From assembly GCA_028826165.1 (NCBI GenBank), contig JAPDFW010000114.1:248001-312000 (forward strand): a DNA stretch of 64,000 nucleotides, read 5' to 3'. Shown piece by piece: positions 38,690 to 48,813 of this stretch. The position numbers and the translations under genes were made by a program. Below the pieces are notes generated by a model. It was not told the origin of the DNA. It did not search any database and saw only the letters and a list, made by a program, of their open reading frames with translations. Source of the stretch: Anaeramoeba ignava (Eukaryota; Metamonada; Anaeramoebidae). Numbering within the stretch: the stretch's first letter is position 1; each line of letters opens with the position of its first letter.

Positions 38690-40240
38690 AAATTTAAACA
38701 AAATTTATGAAACAATTTAACAAAATTTATAAAACAATTTATAAAACAAATTTATCAACAAATTTATAAAATAATTTATGAAATAATTTAACAAAACTTA
38801 TGAAACAATTTAACAAAACTTATGAAACAATTTATAAAACAATTATAAAACAATTTCTAAAACAATTTATAAAACAATTCATAAAACAATTTATAAAACA
38901 ATTTATAAAACAATTTATAAAACAATTTATAAAACAATTTAACAAAATAATTTATAAACAAAATTTATAAAACAATTTATAAACAAAATAATTTATAAAA
39001 CAATTTATGAAAACAATTTATAAAACAATTTATGAAAACAATTTATAAAACAATTTATAAAATAATTTATAAAATAATTTATAAAACAATTTATCAACAA
39101 TTTATCAAAACAATTTATGAAACTATTTATAAAAACAATTTATAAAACAATTTATAAAACAATTTATGAAACAATTTAACAAAACTTATGAAACAATTTA
39201 TGAAACAATTTATAAAAACAATTTATAAAAATAATTTATAAAACAATTTATAAAACAATTTATAAAATAATTTATAAAATAATTTATAAAATAATTTATA
39301 AAACAATTTATAAAACAATTTATAAAACAATTTATAAAACAATTTATAAAACAATTAACAAAATTTATAAAACAATTTATAAAATAATTTATAAAATAAT
39401 TTAAACAATTTATAAAACAATTTATAAAACAATTTATAAAACAATTTATAAAACAATTTATAAAACAATTTATAAAACAATTTATAAAACAATTTATCAA
39501 CAATTTATAAAATAATTTATAAAACAATTTAACAAAACTTATAAAACAATTTATAAAACAATTTATCAACAAATTTATAAAATAATTTATCAAAACAATT
39601 TAACAAAAATTATGAAACAATTTATAAAACAATTTATAAAACAATTTATGAAACAATTTATAAAACAATTTATAAAACAATTTATAAAACAATTTATAAA
39701 ACAATTTATCAACAATTTATCAAAACAATTTATAAAACAATTTATAAAATAATTTAAACAAATTTATAAAATAATTTATAAAACAATTTATAAAACAATT
39801 TATAAAACAATTTATAAAATAATTTATAAAACAATTTATAAAACAATTTAAACAAAATTTATAAAACAATTTATAAAATAATTTATAAAATAATTTATAA
39901 AATAATTTATAAAATAATTTATAAAATAATTTATAAAATAATTTATAAAATAATTTATAAAATAATTTATAAAATAATTTATAAAATAATTTATAAAATA
40001 ATTTATAAAATAATTTATAAAACAATTTATGAAACAATTTAACAAAACTTATGAAACAATTTATAAAACAATTTAACAAAATAATTTATAAAATAATTTA
40101 TAAAAACAATTTATAAAACAATTTATAAAACAATTTATAAAACAATTTATGAAATAATTTATAAAACAATTTATAAAATAATTTATAAAACAATTTAAAA
40201 CAAAATTTAAACAAAATTTATAAAACAATTTAAACAAAAA
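38690..40240. repeat. 12-bp minisatellite (TTATAAAACAAT)
   Basis: About 1.5 kb of imperfect tandem 12-mers of AATTTATAAAAC, with AATTTATAAAAT runs (39875-40020) and AACAAAATTTAT variants. It separates the FG-GAP gene from the tRNA array. Reverse-strand frames rich in Phe-Ile-Asn-Cys are by-products. Confidence 0.9.
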
Positions 40241-40263
40241 GATTATTAAAAAATGAATTTTTT

Positions 40264-40335
40264 TGAAGATGATTGGATTCGAACCAATGACTTTTAGATT
40301 CAGAGTCTAACGCTCTACCTCTGAGCTACATCCTC
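40264..40335 (-). tRNA. tRNA-Gln (CTG)
   Basis: Acceptor GAGGATG/CATCTTC (one G-T pair), D arm GCTC-AGAGGTA-GAGC, anticodon stem TTAGA/TCTAA with loop CTCTGAA giving CTG, T arm ATTGG-TTCGAAT-CCAAT, discriminator A. The minus-strand flank downstream contains a T6 run suited to Pol III termination. Confidence 0.85.
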
Positions 40336-40516
40336 TTTTTTTTTTTGAAAAAAATTCTTTTAATTCTTTTAATTCATTTTTTCATTTTTTTCATTTTCAT
40401 TTTTTTCCTTTTTCTTTCCTTAACAATATAACGATAATAAATTTTCAATCTCATTTCAAAAATTAAAATCTATTTTTTAAAAAAAAATTTGAATTTAATT
40501 TAAATATATTTTGTTT

Positions 40517-40588
40517 TGAAGATGATTGGATTCGAACCAACGACCCTTAACTCGACAGGCTAATACTCTACCTTTGAGCTACATCTTC
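40517..40588 (-). tRNA. tRNA-Asp (GTC)
   Basis: Acceptor GAAGATG/CATCTTC, D arm GCTC-AAAGGTA-GAGT, anticodon stem TTAGC/GTTAA, loop CTGTCGA giving GTC, T arm GTTGG-TTCGAAT-CCAAT, discriminator A. Confidence 0.83.
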
Positions 40589-40762
40589 TTTTTATATTAA
40601 TTAATTAATTTATTTATTTAAAAAAAATTTTGAATTAACGATATTATTTATAACTTCAAATTCAAATTCAAAATTGGATTAAAAATTGGATTAAAAATAA
40701 TTTGAATGATTCTAATATTATTTTATCAATTTATCAAATTTATCAAAAAAAATATTTTCTTT

Positions 40763-40834
40763 TGAAGATGGTTGGATTCGAACCAACGACCTCTGGATTA
40801 TGAGTCCAGCACTCTACCTTTGAGCTACATCCTC
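40763..40834 (-). tRNA. tRNA-Met (CAT)
   Basis: Acceptor GAGGATG/CATCTTC, D arm GCTC-AAAGGTA-GAGT, anticodon stem CTGGA/TCCAG, loop CTCATAA giving CAT, T arm GTTGG-TTCGAAT-CCAAC, discriminator A. The loop matches elongator rather than initiator tRNA-Met. Confidence 0.85.
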
Positions 40835-41323
40835 TTTTATTAATATTAATCAATATTAATTTATTTATTCAAAAAAAATTTTGAAATAACAGGATTATTT
40901 ATAACTTCAACAAAATTATTTAATTTAATAAATTCAATTCAAAATTAAATTCAAAATTAAATTCAAAATTAAATTCAAAATTAAATTCAAAATTAAATTC
41001 AAAATTAAATTCAAAATTAAATTCAATATCAAATTCAAATTCAATATCAAATTCAAATTCAAATTCAAATTCAAATTCAAATTCAAAATCCACAATAAAA
41101 TTGAATATTGAAATTGAAATAAAAATTGAATTAAAAATTGAAATAAAAATTGAATATTGAAATTGAAATAAAAATTGAATATTAAAATTGAAATAAAAAT
41201 TGGATACAAAACTAGATAAAAATGAAATAAAAATTGGATATTAAAAAAAACCAAAAAATTGGATTAGAAATAATTTGAATGATTTCAATATTAATTTATC
41301 AATTTTATCAAAAAAAGAATAAT

Positions 41324-41397
41324 TGAAGATGATTGGATTCGAACCAACAACCTTTAATTTGAGAAGTTATAACACTCTACCTTTGGGCTACATCTTC
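41324..41397 (-). tRNA. tRNA-like gene, anticodon unclear (19-nt anticodon arm), copy 1
   Basis: Acceptor, D and T arms are those of the other array members, except GCCC for GCTC in the D stem. Between base 26 and the variable loop there are 19 bases instead of 17, TTATAACTTCTCAAATTAA. Only the outer TTA/TAA pairs form. TCT (Arg), CTC (Glu) or CAA (Leu) could each be placed after a T33. Confidence 0.6.
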
Positions 41398-41766
41398 TTT
41401 TATTAATATTAATCAATATTAATTTATTTATTCAAAAAAAATTTTGAAATAATAGGATTATTTATAACTTCAACAAAATTATTTAATTTAATAAATTCAA
41501 ATTCAAATTCAAAATTCACAATAAAATTAAAAATTGGATTAAAAATTGGATTAAAAATTGGATTAAAAATTGGATTAAAAATTGGATTAAAAATTGGATT
41601 AAAAATTGAATTAAAAATTGAAATAAAAATTGGATACAAAACCAGATAAAAATGAAATATAAATTGGATATTAAAAAAACCAAAAAAATTAAATTAAAAA
41701 TAATTTGAATGATTTCAATATTATTTTATCAATTTATAAATTTTATCAAAAAATATATATTTCTTT

Positions 41767-41840
41767 TGAAGATGATTGGATTCGAACCAACAACCTTTAA
41801 TTTGAGAAGTTATAACACTCTACCTTTGAGCTACATCTTC
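41767..41840 (-). tRNA. tRNA-like gene, anticodon unclear (19-nt anticodon arm), copy 2
   Basis: Identical to copy 1 except that the D stem has the normal GCTC. The flanks are near-identical too, so it arose by tandem duplication of a unit of about 440-510 bp. Confidence 0.6.
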
Positions 41841-42252
41841 TTTTATTAATATTAATCAATATTAATTTATTTATTCAAAAAAAATTTTGAAATAACAGGA
41901 TTATTTATAACTTCAACAAAATTATTTAATTTAAAAAATTAAATTCAAAATTAAATTCAAAATTAAATTCAAAATTAAATTCAAAATTAAATTCAAATTT
42001 AAATTCAAATTCAAAATCCACAATAAAATTCAAATTCAAATTCCACAATAAAATTGAATATTGAAATTGAAATAAAAATTGAATATTGAAATTGGAATAA
42101 AAATTGGAATAAAAATTGGATACAAAACTAGATAAAAATGAAATATAAATTGGATATTAAAAAAAACCAAAAAATTAAATTAAAAATGATTTGAATGATT
42201 TCAATATTATTTTATCAATTTATAAATTTTATCAAAAAATATATATTTCTTT

Positions 42253-42324
42253 TGAAGATGATTGGATTCGAACCAACAACTTTTAGATTATGAGTCCAGC
42301 ACTCTACCTCTGAGCTACATCTTC
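42253..42324 (-). tRNA. tRNA-Met (CAT), anticodon stem partly mismatched
   Basis: Loop CTCATAA gives CAT, but the stem CTGGA/TCTAA has a C-A mismatch at the outer pair and a G-T pair. The 3' half of the stem (TCTAA) equals that of the tRNA-Gln and tRNA-Trp genes. Other arms match the array consensus. Confidence 0.7.
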
Positions 42325-42765
42325 TTTTATTAATCAATTAATCAATATTAATTTATTTATTCAAAAAAAATTTTGAAATAACAGGATTATTTATAACTTC
42401 AACAAAATTATTTAATTTAATAAATTAAATTCAAATTCAAATTCAATTCAAATTCAAAATCCACAATAAAATTGAATATTAAAATTGAAATAAAAATTGA
42501 ATTAAAAATTGAATATTAAAATTGAAATAAAAATTGAATTAAAAATTGGATTAAAAATTGGATTAAAAATTGGATTAAAAATTGGATTAAAAATTGAATT
42601 AAAAATTGGATTAAAAATTGGATTAAAAATTGGATACAAAACTAGATAAAATTGAAATAAAAATTGGATATTAAAAAAAACCAAAAAATTAAATTAAAAA
42701 TAATTTGAATGATTTCAATATTATTTTATCAATTTATAAATTTATCAAAAAATATATATTTCTTT

Positions 42766-42839
42766 TGAAGATGATTGGATTCGAACCAACAACCTTTAAT
42801 TTGAGAAGTTATAACACTCTACCTTTGAGCTACATCTTC
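42766..42839 (-). tRNA. tRNA-like gene, anticodon unclear (19-nt anticodon arm), copy 3
   Basis: Third copy with the same 19-base anticodon arm as at 41324 and 41767. Acceptor GAAGATG/CATCTTC, T arm GTTGG-TTCGAAT-CCAAT. Confidence 0.6.
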
Positions 42840-43188
42840 TTTTATTAATTTTAATCAATATTAATTTATTTATTCAAAAAAAATTTTGAAATAACAGGAT
42901 TATTTATAACTTCAACAAAATTATTTAATTTAATAAATTCAAATTCAAATTCAAATTCAAATTCAAAATCCACAATAAAATTGGATTAAAAATTGGATTA
43001 AAAATTGAATTAAAAATTGGATTAAAAATTGAATTAAAAATTGGATTAAAAATTGGATTAAAAATTGGATACAAAACTAGATAAAAATGAAATATAAATT
43101 GGATATTAAAAAAAACCAAAAAATTGGATTAGAAATAATTTGAATGATTTCAATATTATTTTATCAATTTTATCAAAAAAAGAATAAT

Positions 43189-43261
43189 TGAAGATGATTG
43201 GATTCGAACCAACGACCTATAACCCGATGTGCTAACGCTCTCCCCTCTGAGCTACATCTTC
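43189..43261 (-). tRNA. tRNA-Asp-like gene with altered anticodon loop
   Basis: The anticodon arm TTAGC-ACATCGG-GTTAT differs from the tRNA-Asp copy by a few substitutions. Position 33 is C rather than T, the anticodon would be ATC, and the outer stem pair is T-T. The D loop is one base longer and G-rich. It is either a decaying copy or an unusual isoacceptor. Confidence 0.5.
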
Positions 43262-43715
43262 TTTTATTAATATTAATCAATATTAATTTATTTATCAAAA
43301 AAAAATTTAAATTAAAAGGATTATTTATAAATTAAATATAAATTAAAATATAAATTAAATTCAAAATTAAAATATAAATTAAAATATAAATAAAATATAA
43401 ATTAAATATAAATTAAAATCGGATAAAAATTAAAATAAAAATTAAAATATAAATTAAAATATAAAATAAAATATAAATTAAATATAAATTAATTATAAAT
43501 TAAATATAAATTAAAATATAAATTAAATATAAATTAAAATATAAATTAAATATAAATTAAAATATAAAATAAAATATAAATTAAAATATAAATTAAAATC
43601 GGATAAAAATTAAAATAAAAATTTAATAAAAAAAAGGAAAAAAAATTTAAATAAAAAAGGAAAAAAACAATTTTTCAATTTTTCATTTTTTTCATTTTTT
43701 TGCATTTTTTTTTAA

Positions 43716-44416
43716 ATGGAAGGATTTCATTTGAAATGTTTTTGGTGTGAACAATATACACCTAAACCTTTTTTAATTAATTGTCAATGTGGAGCAGTTT
43801 ATTGTTTTAGTTGTTTTTATTATAAAGTATTAGGAAATCTAGAAGGAAAATGTTTTAATTGTAAAAAATTGATACCAATAGAAAATTACACAAACGAAAC
43901 AGGACTTGAAAATATGAAGATATCAACAGAAAAAATAAAATCAAATGAAGATGAAATGAAAGTAGTAGAAGCTCTTATACAAGCACAAGAAAAAGGAAGA
44001 CAAAAAATGGCTTGTCCTTATTTGGAATTTGATGGTATTTGTAAACTTAAGGATCATATCGAGCATAGATTTGAACCCCAAATGTTAAGGCTTCATAAAC
44101 CTGAAATTGTTGTTTGTCCAAATTTATTTAAACCTTGTGATAATCCAATTTGTCCTTATCAACATCCAAATTTAAAAGAGATTCAAAATGTTATTCAAAA
44201 AGATACAAGAAAAATAAAATTAGACAAAGTTTGTGATTAGATTTTAATATTAATATTAATTTTAATTTTAATTTTAATTTTAATTTTAATTTTAATTTTA
44301 ATTTTAATTTTAATTTATTGATTTTAATTTTAATTTTAATTTCTTAGTTTGTCTTAATTATTTTTATCAAGGTCGAATGTCCTAATTATGGTTGTCCTTT
44401 TGAACATAAAAGATAA
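43716..44416 (+). CDS. CCCH-type zinc-finger protein with N-terminal Cys-rich RING-like domain, 2 exons
   Basis: Exon 1 (43716-44228) joins exon 2 (44372-44416) in phase 0 via GTTTGT...CAAG, giving 185 residues. The N-terminus has CFWC, CQCG, CFSC and CFNC pairs, a treble-clef or RING-like zinc site. Downstream, CPYLEFDGICKLKDHIEHRF and CPNLFKPCDNPICPYQHP look like CCCH fingers. The short second exon completes a third with CPNYGCPFEH. CCCH proteins usually bind RNA. The exon junction is an inference: without it the protein stops one residue pair after the last conserved block. The target is unknown. The gene is transcribed opposite to the surrounding tRNA genes. Confidence 0.7.
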
Positions 44417-44499
44417 TCTTCTTCTTTTTTTCTTCATAATTTTCTTTTGTTACAAAAAAAAATTATAATAATATTAATGGAAAAATTTCCAATAATATT

Positions 44500-44571
44500 T
44501 GAAGATGACTGGATTCGAACCAATAACCTTTAGATCTGGAGTCTAACGCTCTCCCTTTGAGCTACATCCTC
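44500..44571 (-). tRNA. tRNA-Trp (CCA)
   Basis: Acceptor GAGGATG/CATCTTC, D arm GCTC-AAAGGGA-GAGC, anticodon stem TTAGA/TCTAA, loop CTCCAGA giving CCA, T arm ATTGG-TTCGAAT-CCAGT with one T-G pair, discriminator A. It lies beyond the CCCH gene, apart from the main array. Confidence 0.83.
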
Positions 44572-44682
44572 TTTTATTAATATCAATTAATCAATTAATT
44601 AATTTATCAAAAAAATTTTATTTTCTTATTTTTTTAAATAAAACTCTTTTAAATCATTTTTTGGATTTTATTTTAATTTTAA

Positions 44683-44998
44683 TTATTAAATTTGTTAATT
44701 AATAAATTTATTAATTAATAAATCAAATAAATTTGGATTTGTTTGATTTAATTGAAAATAATCAATTCCTATTTGAATTTCATCAATAATTTCTTTTGTA
44801 ATTTCAATTTCTTCTTTAATTTGATTTGAATAAATCCAATATTCAAATATTTGAAATGATTTATTACTTAATTCACTTATTAAAAGTATCATCTGTTACA
44901 GATAAAAACATTCCTCGATATAATTCACTTCTCATTATTAATATTAATTTAGGAAATTTATATTGTTTTTCTTTTCTTTCAATTATAAAATCTTTTCA
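44683..44998 (-). pseudogene. Truncated duplicate of the RCC1-BTB gene 3' end
   Basis: This stretch is nearly identical to 48828-49133, the part encoding the last 100 or so residues of the RCC1-BTB protein (SFQIFEYWIYSNQIK, IGIDYFQLNQTNPNLFDLL). It has lost about 25 bases around the TDDISNKVTDYSE segment, breaking the frame, and stops at about 44998 where a different repeat begins. It has no 5' part and is not a functional gene. Confidence 0.8.
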
Positions 44999-45550
44999 TT
45001 AATTTATTTCAAAAATGAAATAAAGAATATTAAATAATTAAATTTAAAATTAATTATATTTTATATATTTTATTAATATTTCTTTATTTAAAATAATATA
45101 AAATTATTCCCAATAATTTAATAAAATTAATAAAATCTTTTAATTAATTTATTTCAAAAATGGAATAAGGAATATTAAATAATTAAATTTAAAATTAATT
45201 CTATTTTATATATTTTATTAATATTTCTTTATTTAAAATAATATAAAATTATTCCCAATAATTTAATAAAATTAATAAAATGTCTTAATTAATTTATTTC
45301 AAAAATGGAATAAAGAATATTAAATAATTACATTTAAAAAAATTAATTTTTTATATATTTTTAATAATTTAAAATGTTTTTATTCCCAATAATTTAATAA
45401 AATTAATAAAATGTTTTAATTAAATTATTTCAAAAATGGAATAAAGAATATTAAATAACTAAATTTAAAATTAATTATATTTTATATATTTTATTAATAT
45501 TTCTTTATTTAAAATAATATAAAATTATTCTCAATAATTTAATAAAATTG
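44990..45550. repeat. Four tandem units of about 145 bp
   Basis: Units begin near 44990, 45135, 45280 and 45417. Each contains AATTTATTTCAAAAATGGAA, AATATTAAATAATTAAATTT, TTTTATATATTTTATTAA and ATTCCCAATAATTTAATAAA. Unit 3 is shorter by an internal deletion. Confidence 0.8.
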
Positions 45551-45559
45551 AGAAAGAAA

Positions 45560-46363
45560 ATTGAAATATTTTAATAAATATAAATATTTAATTTTAATAA
45601 TATTTAATAATAATTTGATTTAAATTGATTTTATTTTGATTTAAAATAATATTTTTATTTATTATATTAATATTTTTAATTATTTATTATTCCAATTTTA
45701 ATTATAATAAAATATATTAAAAAGTGGAATAAATATTTTAATAAAGATAAATAATTAATTTTAATAATATTTAATAATAATTTGATTTAAATTGATTTTA
45801 TTTTGATTTTAATATAATATTTTTATTTATTATATTAATATTTTTAATTATTTATTATTCTAATTTTAATTATAATAAAATATATTAAAAATAAAATTAA
45901 AAAATTAAAAAATTTTAAATAAATTGAATTTAACATGATTGAATAAGATAAACTTTCTAAAAAAATAATTTACTAATTATTCTATTTTTGATTTTTGATT
46001 ATAATTTATTAAATATTTAAATATTAATTAATAATAAATTTTATTTGATTTTTTTTATTTTAATATTTTAATTAATGAATTTAAATTTAATTATTATTAA
46101 TTTCTATTTTTCAATTTTTATTTTTATTTATTATATTAAAAATATTCAATTTTTAAAATTTATTATTTTTTTTTGGATTATTTTTTATTAATTAAATTTT
46201 TAATAAATATTTTAAATTAAAATTAAATTATTTAAAATTAAATTTGTTTTTTATTTATTATTTTAAAGAAATTAATTTGATTAAAAGTAAATTAAAATTG
46301 AATTAAATTTTGAAAAAAAAAATTAAAAAAAAAAAGTTTGATTTTCTTATTATTAATTAATTT
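45560..46363. repeat. Two-copy repeat of about 165 bp and AT-rich spacer
   Basis: Two copies (about 45567-45730 and 45732-45890) share ATTTAATAATAATTTGATTT, then TTTATTATATTAATATTTTT and TTATAATAAAATATATTAAA. From 45900 to 46363 I see only AT-rich sequence and no gene. Confidence 0.65.
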
Positions 46364-47878
46364 TTAAATGAAATAAGTTTCAAGTTCATCAACAATCCAT
46401 TTATTATAAGAACCAGCTAAATAATTTTTAGCTTCATTTGATTGATGAGTTATTCCATTAGGTAGATTATAACTAAAACCAAAATTTGAATAACCAGGTT
46501 GTAAATTAGAATTTAAATAAAAATCATTTCCACCACCAAATAATGGACCATACCTTAAACTAGAACAAATTGCACGACCTTTGCCATTATATGTAAACTT
46601 TGCAGGTATTCTATCCCCTTTATCATTTCTTAATGAAAAAATAAATGCATTTGAATCATTAATGTTTTCTTCACTTGTTGAATTTTTAAATCCAACTTGA
46701 GTAAAACCTCCAAAAATAAAATTATCTTTTGTTTTGATAATAACTAATGTTTTTCCTTTCCAATCAACTTTTGAATGCCAATTTTGAGAATTAAATCCAT
46801 CTTTTTTTGCTGAAAATCCTTTTTTCATTTTAGAAAAAAAATCATTATCATTTATCCATTCTTGTAATTTCTTAACATATTCAATATCTTGAACAATTTC
46901 TGAATCTGAAAATGCTTTCATTTGTTGTTCATATTCCAAATCTTTTTGATATTGATCTCGATATTTATCAAAAATAGGTTTCATATCTTCAACTTCTTTC
47001 TTCCATTTCTCTTCAATTTCTTTCTTTAAATTGTGATTTTCTTTTCTTTTCAAATTTATTTTCTTTTCTTGGTTCTTATTTTCTTGAATAACTTTGTTTT
47101 GAATATCAACTAAAAAAGATTTAGGAAGAAAAATTTGAAATTGTTTTAATTTATCAAAATCTTGTTTTGAAATTGAATCTTTATCAAATAATGAAAAAAA
47201 AGAATGAAATAATCTTTTCTTTGCATTCATTTTGTGTTCATCTTTCTTTAATTTTAATCTTTCGTTTCTTTTTTTAATCCAATTATTTAAAAATTGAAAA
47301 AAATCAAATTGAAAAATTTCTTTTTTTTCTTGTTTAAATTGAATAAATTTGATAATTTCTTCTTTAGTTAAATTGAATAAATTTTCATTATTCTGAATTT
47401 GGGAAAAATTTTGATTTATTAATTCAAAACATTTTATTTCAATTTCATTTGAATTTAAATTTCGATTTTGGAATAAAAATTGGAAAAAAATTTTAATTGA
47501 ATTTGAAATTTTTTTTGAATAATTTCTTTCAATAAATTTAATTTAAAATAAATTGAAATTTTCAATAATTGAATTGATTTTGATAAGAAAAATATTTCCA
47601 TAATAAATATAACTCAAAATTGATTCCATTTCTTTTTTATTAAATTGATTTAAAGAAATAGAAAGAGATTCTTGCCTTTATGACTCATTAAAAAAAGGAG
47701 ATCTTGAAGATAAAATTGATTTATGAACTTTAATTTCAAAAGAATTTGATTTATTCTCAACAAAAATTGAATAATCTGTAAATGATTCATTGGATAAAAT
47801 ATTGGAATAATCTTGCTTTAAGTTTTTTGTTACTGATTGTTCATAATCTGTTTCTTGTTGATTTCTGTTGTTATTCAT
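46364..47878 (-). pseudogene. BTB-BACK-TLDc protein gene interrupted by two in-frame TAA codons
   Basis: A single frame runs from ATG at 47878 to TAA at 46364, but is broken by TAA at 47680-47678 and 47545-47543. The first part is a BTB start (FTDYSIFVENKSNSFEIKVHKSILSSRSPFF). The middle continues as MESILSYIYYGNI and a BACK-like helix region. From 47230 the uninterrupted 288-residue part carries a coiled-coil-like Lys/Glu segment and a TLDc domain (IIKTKDNFIFGGFTQVGF, NAFIFSLRND, GRAICSSLRYGPLFGGGNDF) ending YNKWIVDELETYFI. No splice sites remove the stops. The gene may be inactivated, or only the TLDc part (46364-47230) may be expressed. TAA ends most other genes here, so reassignment is unlikely. 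Confidence 0.6.
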
Positions 47879-47884
47879 TTTCAA

Positions 47885-48810
47885 GTTTTTGAAAAAGGAA
47901 AAAAAATGAAAAAAAAAATTTAAAAAAAAAAATGAATAAAAAAAGTGGATTTTGAAAATAAATAAAAATATAAAAAATAAGAATAAATTTAAATTAATAA
48001 TTAATTTAATTTCTTTTTTAATTTATTATTTTAAATTAATTTATTAATAAATTATTATTATTTTTTATTAATTTTTTTTATTAAAAAAAAAGGAAAATTA
48101 TTTTAATTTAATTTTTAATTTAATTTTTTTTTTTTGGAATTTAAAAATTATTAATAAATTTAAATTTAAAAACAAATTTCCAAATTAATATTAATTCAAT
48201 TTAATTCAAAAAAAAAGATAAAATTTTAATTTCAAAAATCAATTTTCAAAATATTTTTAAATAATAAAATATTTAAATCTAAAACAATAAATTATTATTT
48301 TAAACATGAAATTAAATATTAAATTATATTTTTAAATTAATTTATAAATTAAATATTAAATTAAATCTATTCTTATTTTTATATTTATATTTTAAATATT
48401 TAAATAATAAAATATTTAAATTTAAAACAATAAATTATTATTTTAATAATAAAATTAAATATTAAATTATATTTTTAAATTAATTTATAAATTAAATATT
48501 AAATTAAATCTATTCTTATTTTTTATATTTTTATGTTAAATATTTAAATAATAAAATATTTAAATCTAAAACATTGAATTAACATTTTAATAATAAAATT
48601 AAATATAAAATTATATTTTTAAATTAATTTATAAATTAAATATTAAATTAAATCTATTTCCATTTTTTATATTTATATGTTAAATATTTAAATAATAAAA
48701 TATTTAAATCTAAAACATTAAATTATTATTTTAAACATGAAATTAAATATTAAATTATATTTTTAAATTAATTTATAAATTAAATATTAAATTAAACTTA
48801 TTCTTATTTT
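47885..48810. repeat. AT-rich spacer with about four 130-bp tandem units
   Basis: From about 48240 to 48800 a unit recurs about four times: AAATAATAAAATATTTAAAT, TAAATTATTATTTTAA, AAATTAAATATTAAATTATA, ATTAATTTATAAATTAAATA and AAATCTATTCTTATTTTT. From 47885 to 48240 there is only AT-rich sequence. No gene was seen. Confidence 0.75.
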
Positions 48811-48813
48811 TTA

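Larger units (their letters stand above)
40840..43715. repeat. Tandem tRNA-plus-spacer units
   Basis: From about 40840 to 43190 each tRNA is followed (plus-strand order) by the same spacer. It comprises a TTAATATTAATCAATATTAATTT block, AAAAAAAATTTTGAAATAACAGG, then a variable tract of AAATTC, AAAAATTGGATT or AAATTGAAAT units, then a conserved block ending AATTTGAATGATTTCAATATT before the next tRNA. Units are about 420-510 bp and differ mainly in the variable tract. After 43262 the spacer becomes an AAATATAAATTA repeat. Confidence 0.85.

Noticed and set aside
39210-40079. Minus-strand frames of Phe-Ile-Asn-Cys repeats
   Set aside because: By-product of the 12-bp minisatellite; no start context, domain or codon variety.
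41324-41397. Mitochondrial or organellar origin of the tRNA array
   Set aside because: The array is flanked by nuclear-type spliced genes and includes an internal CCCH gene; the tRNAs have normal D and T arms.
46364-47878. TAA reassigned to an amino acid
   Set aside because: Most intact genes here end in TAA at the expected protein length, so the in-frame TAA codons are better seen as damage or readthrough.
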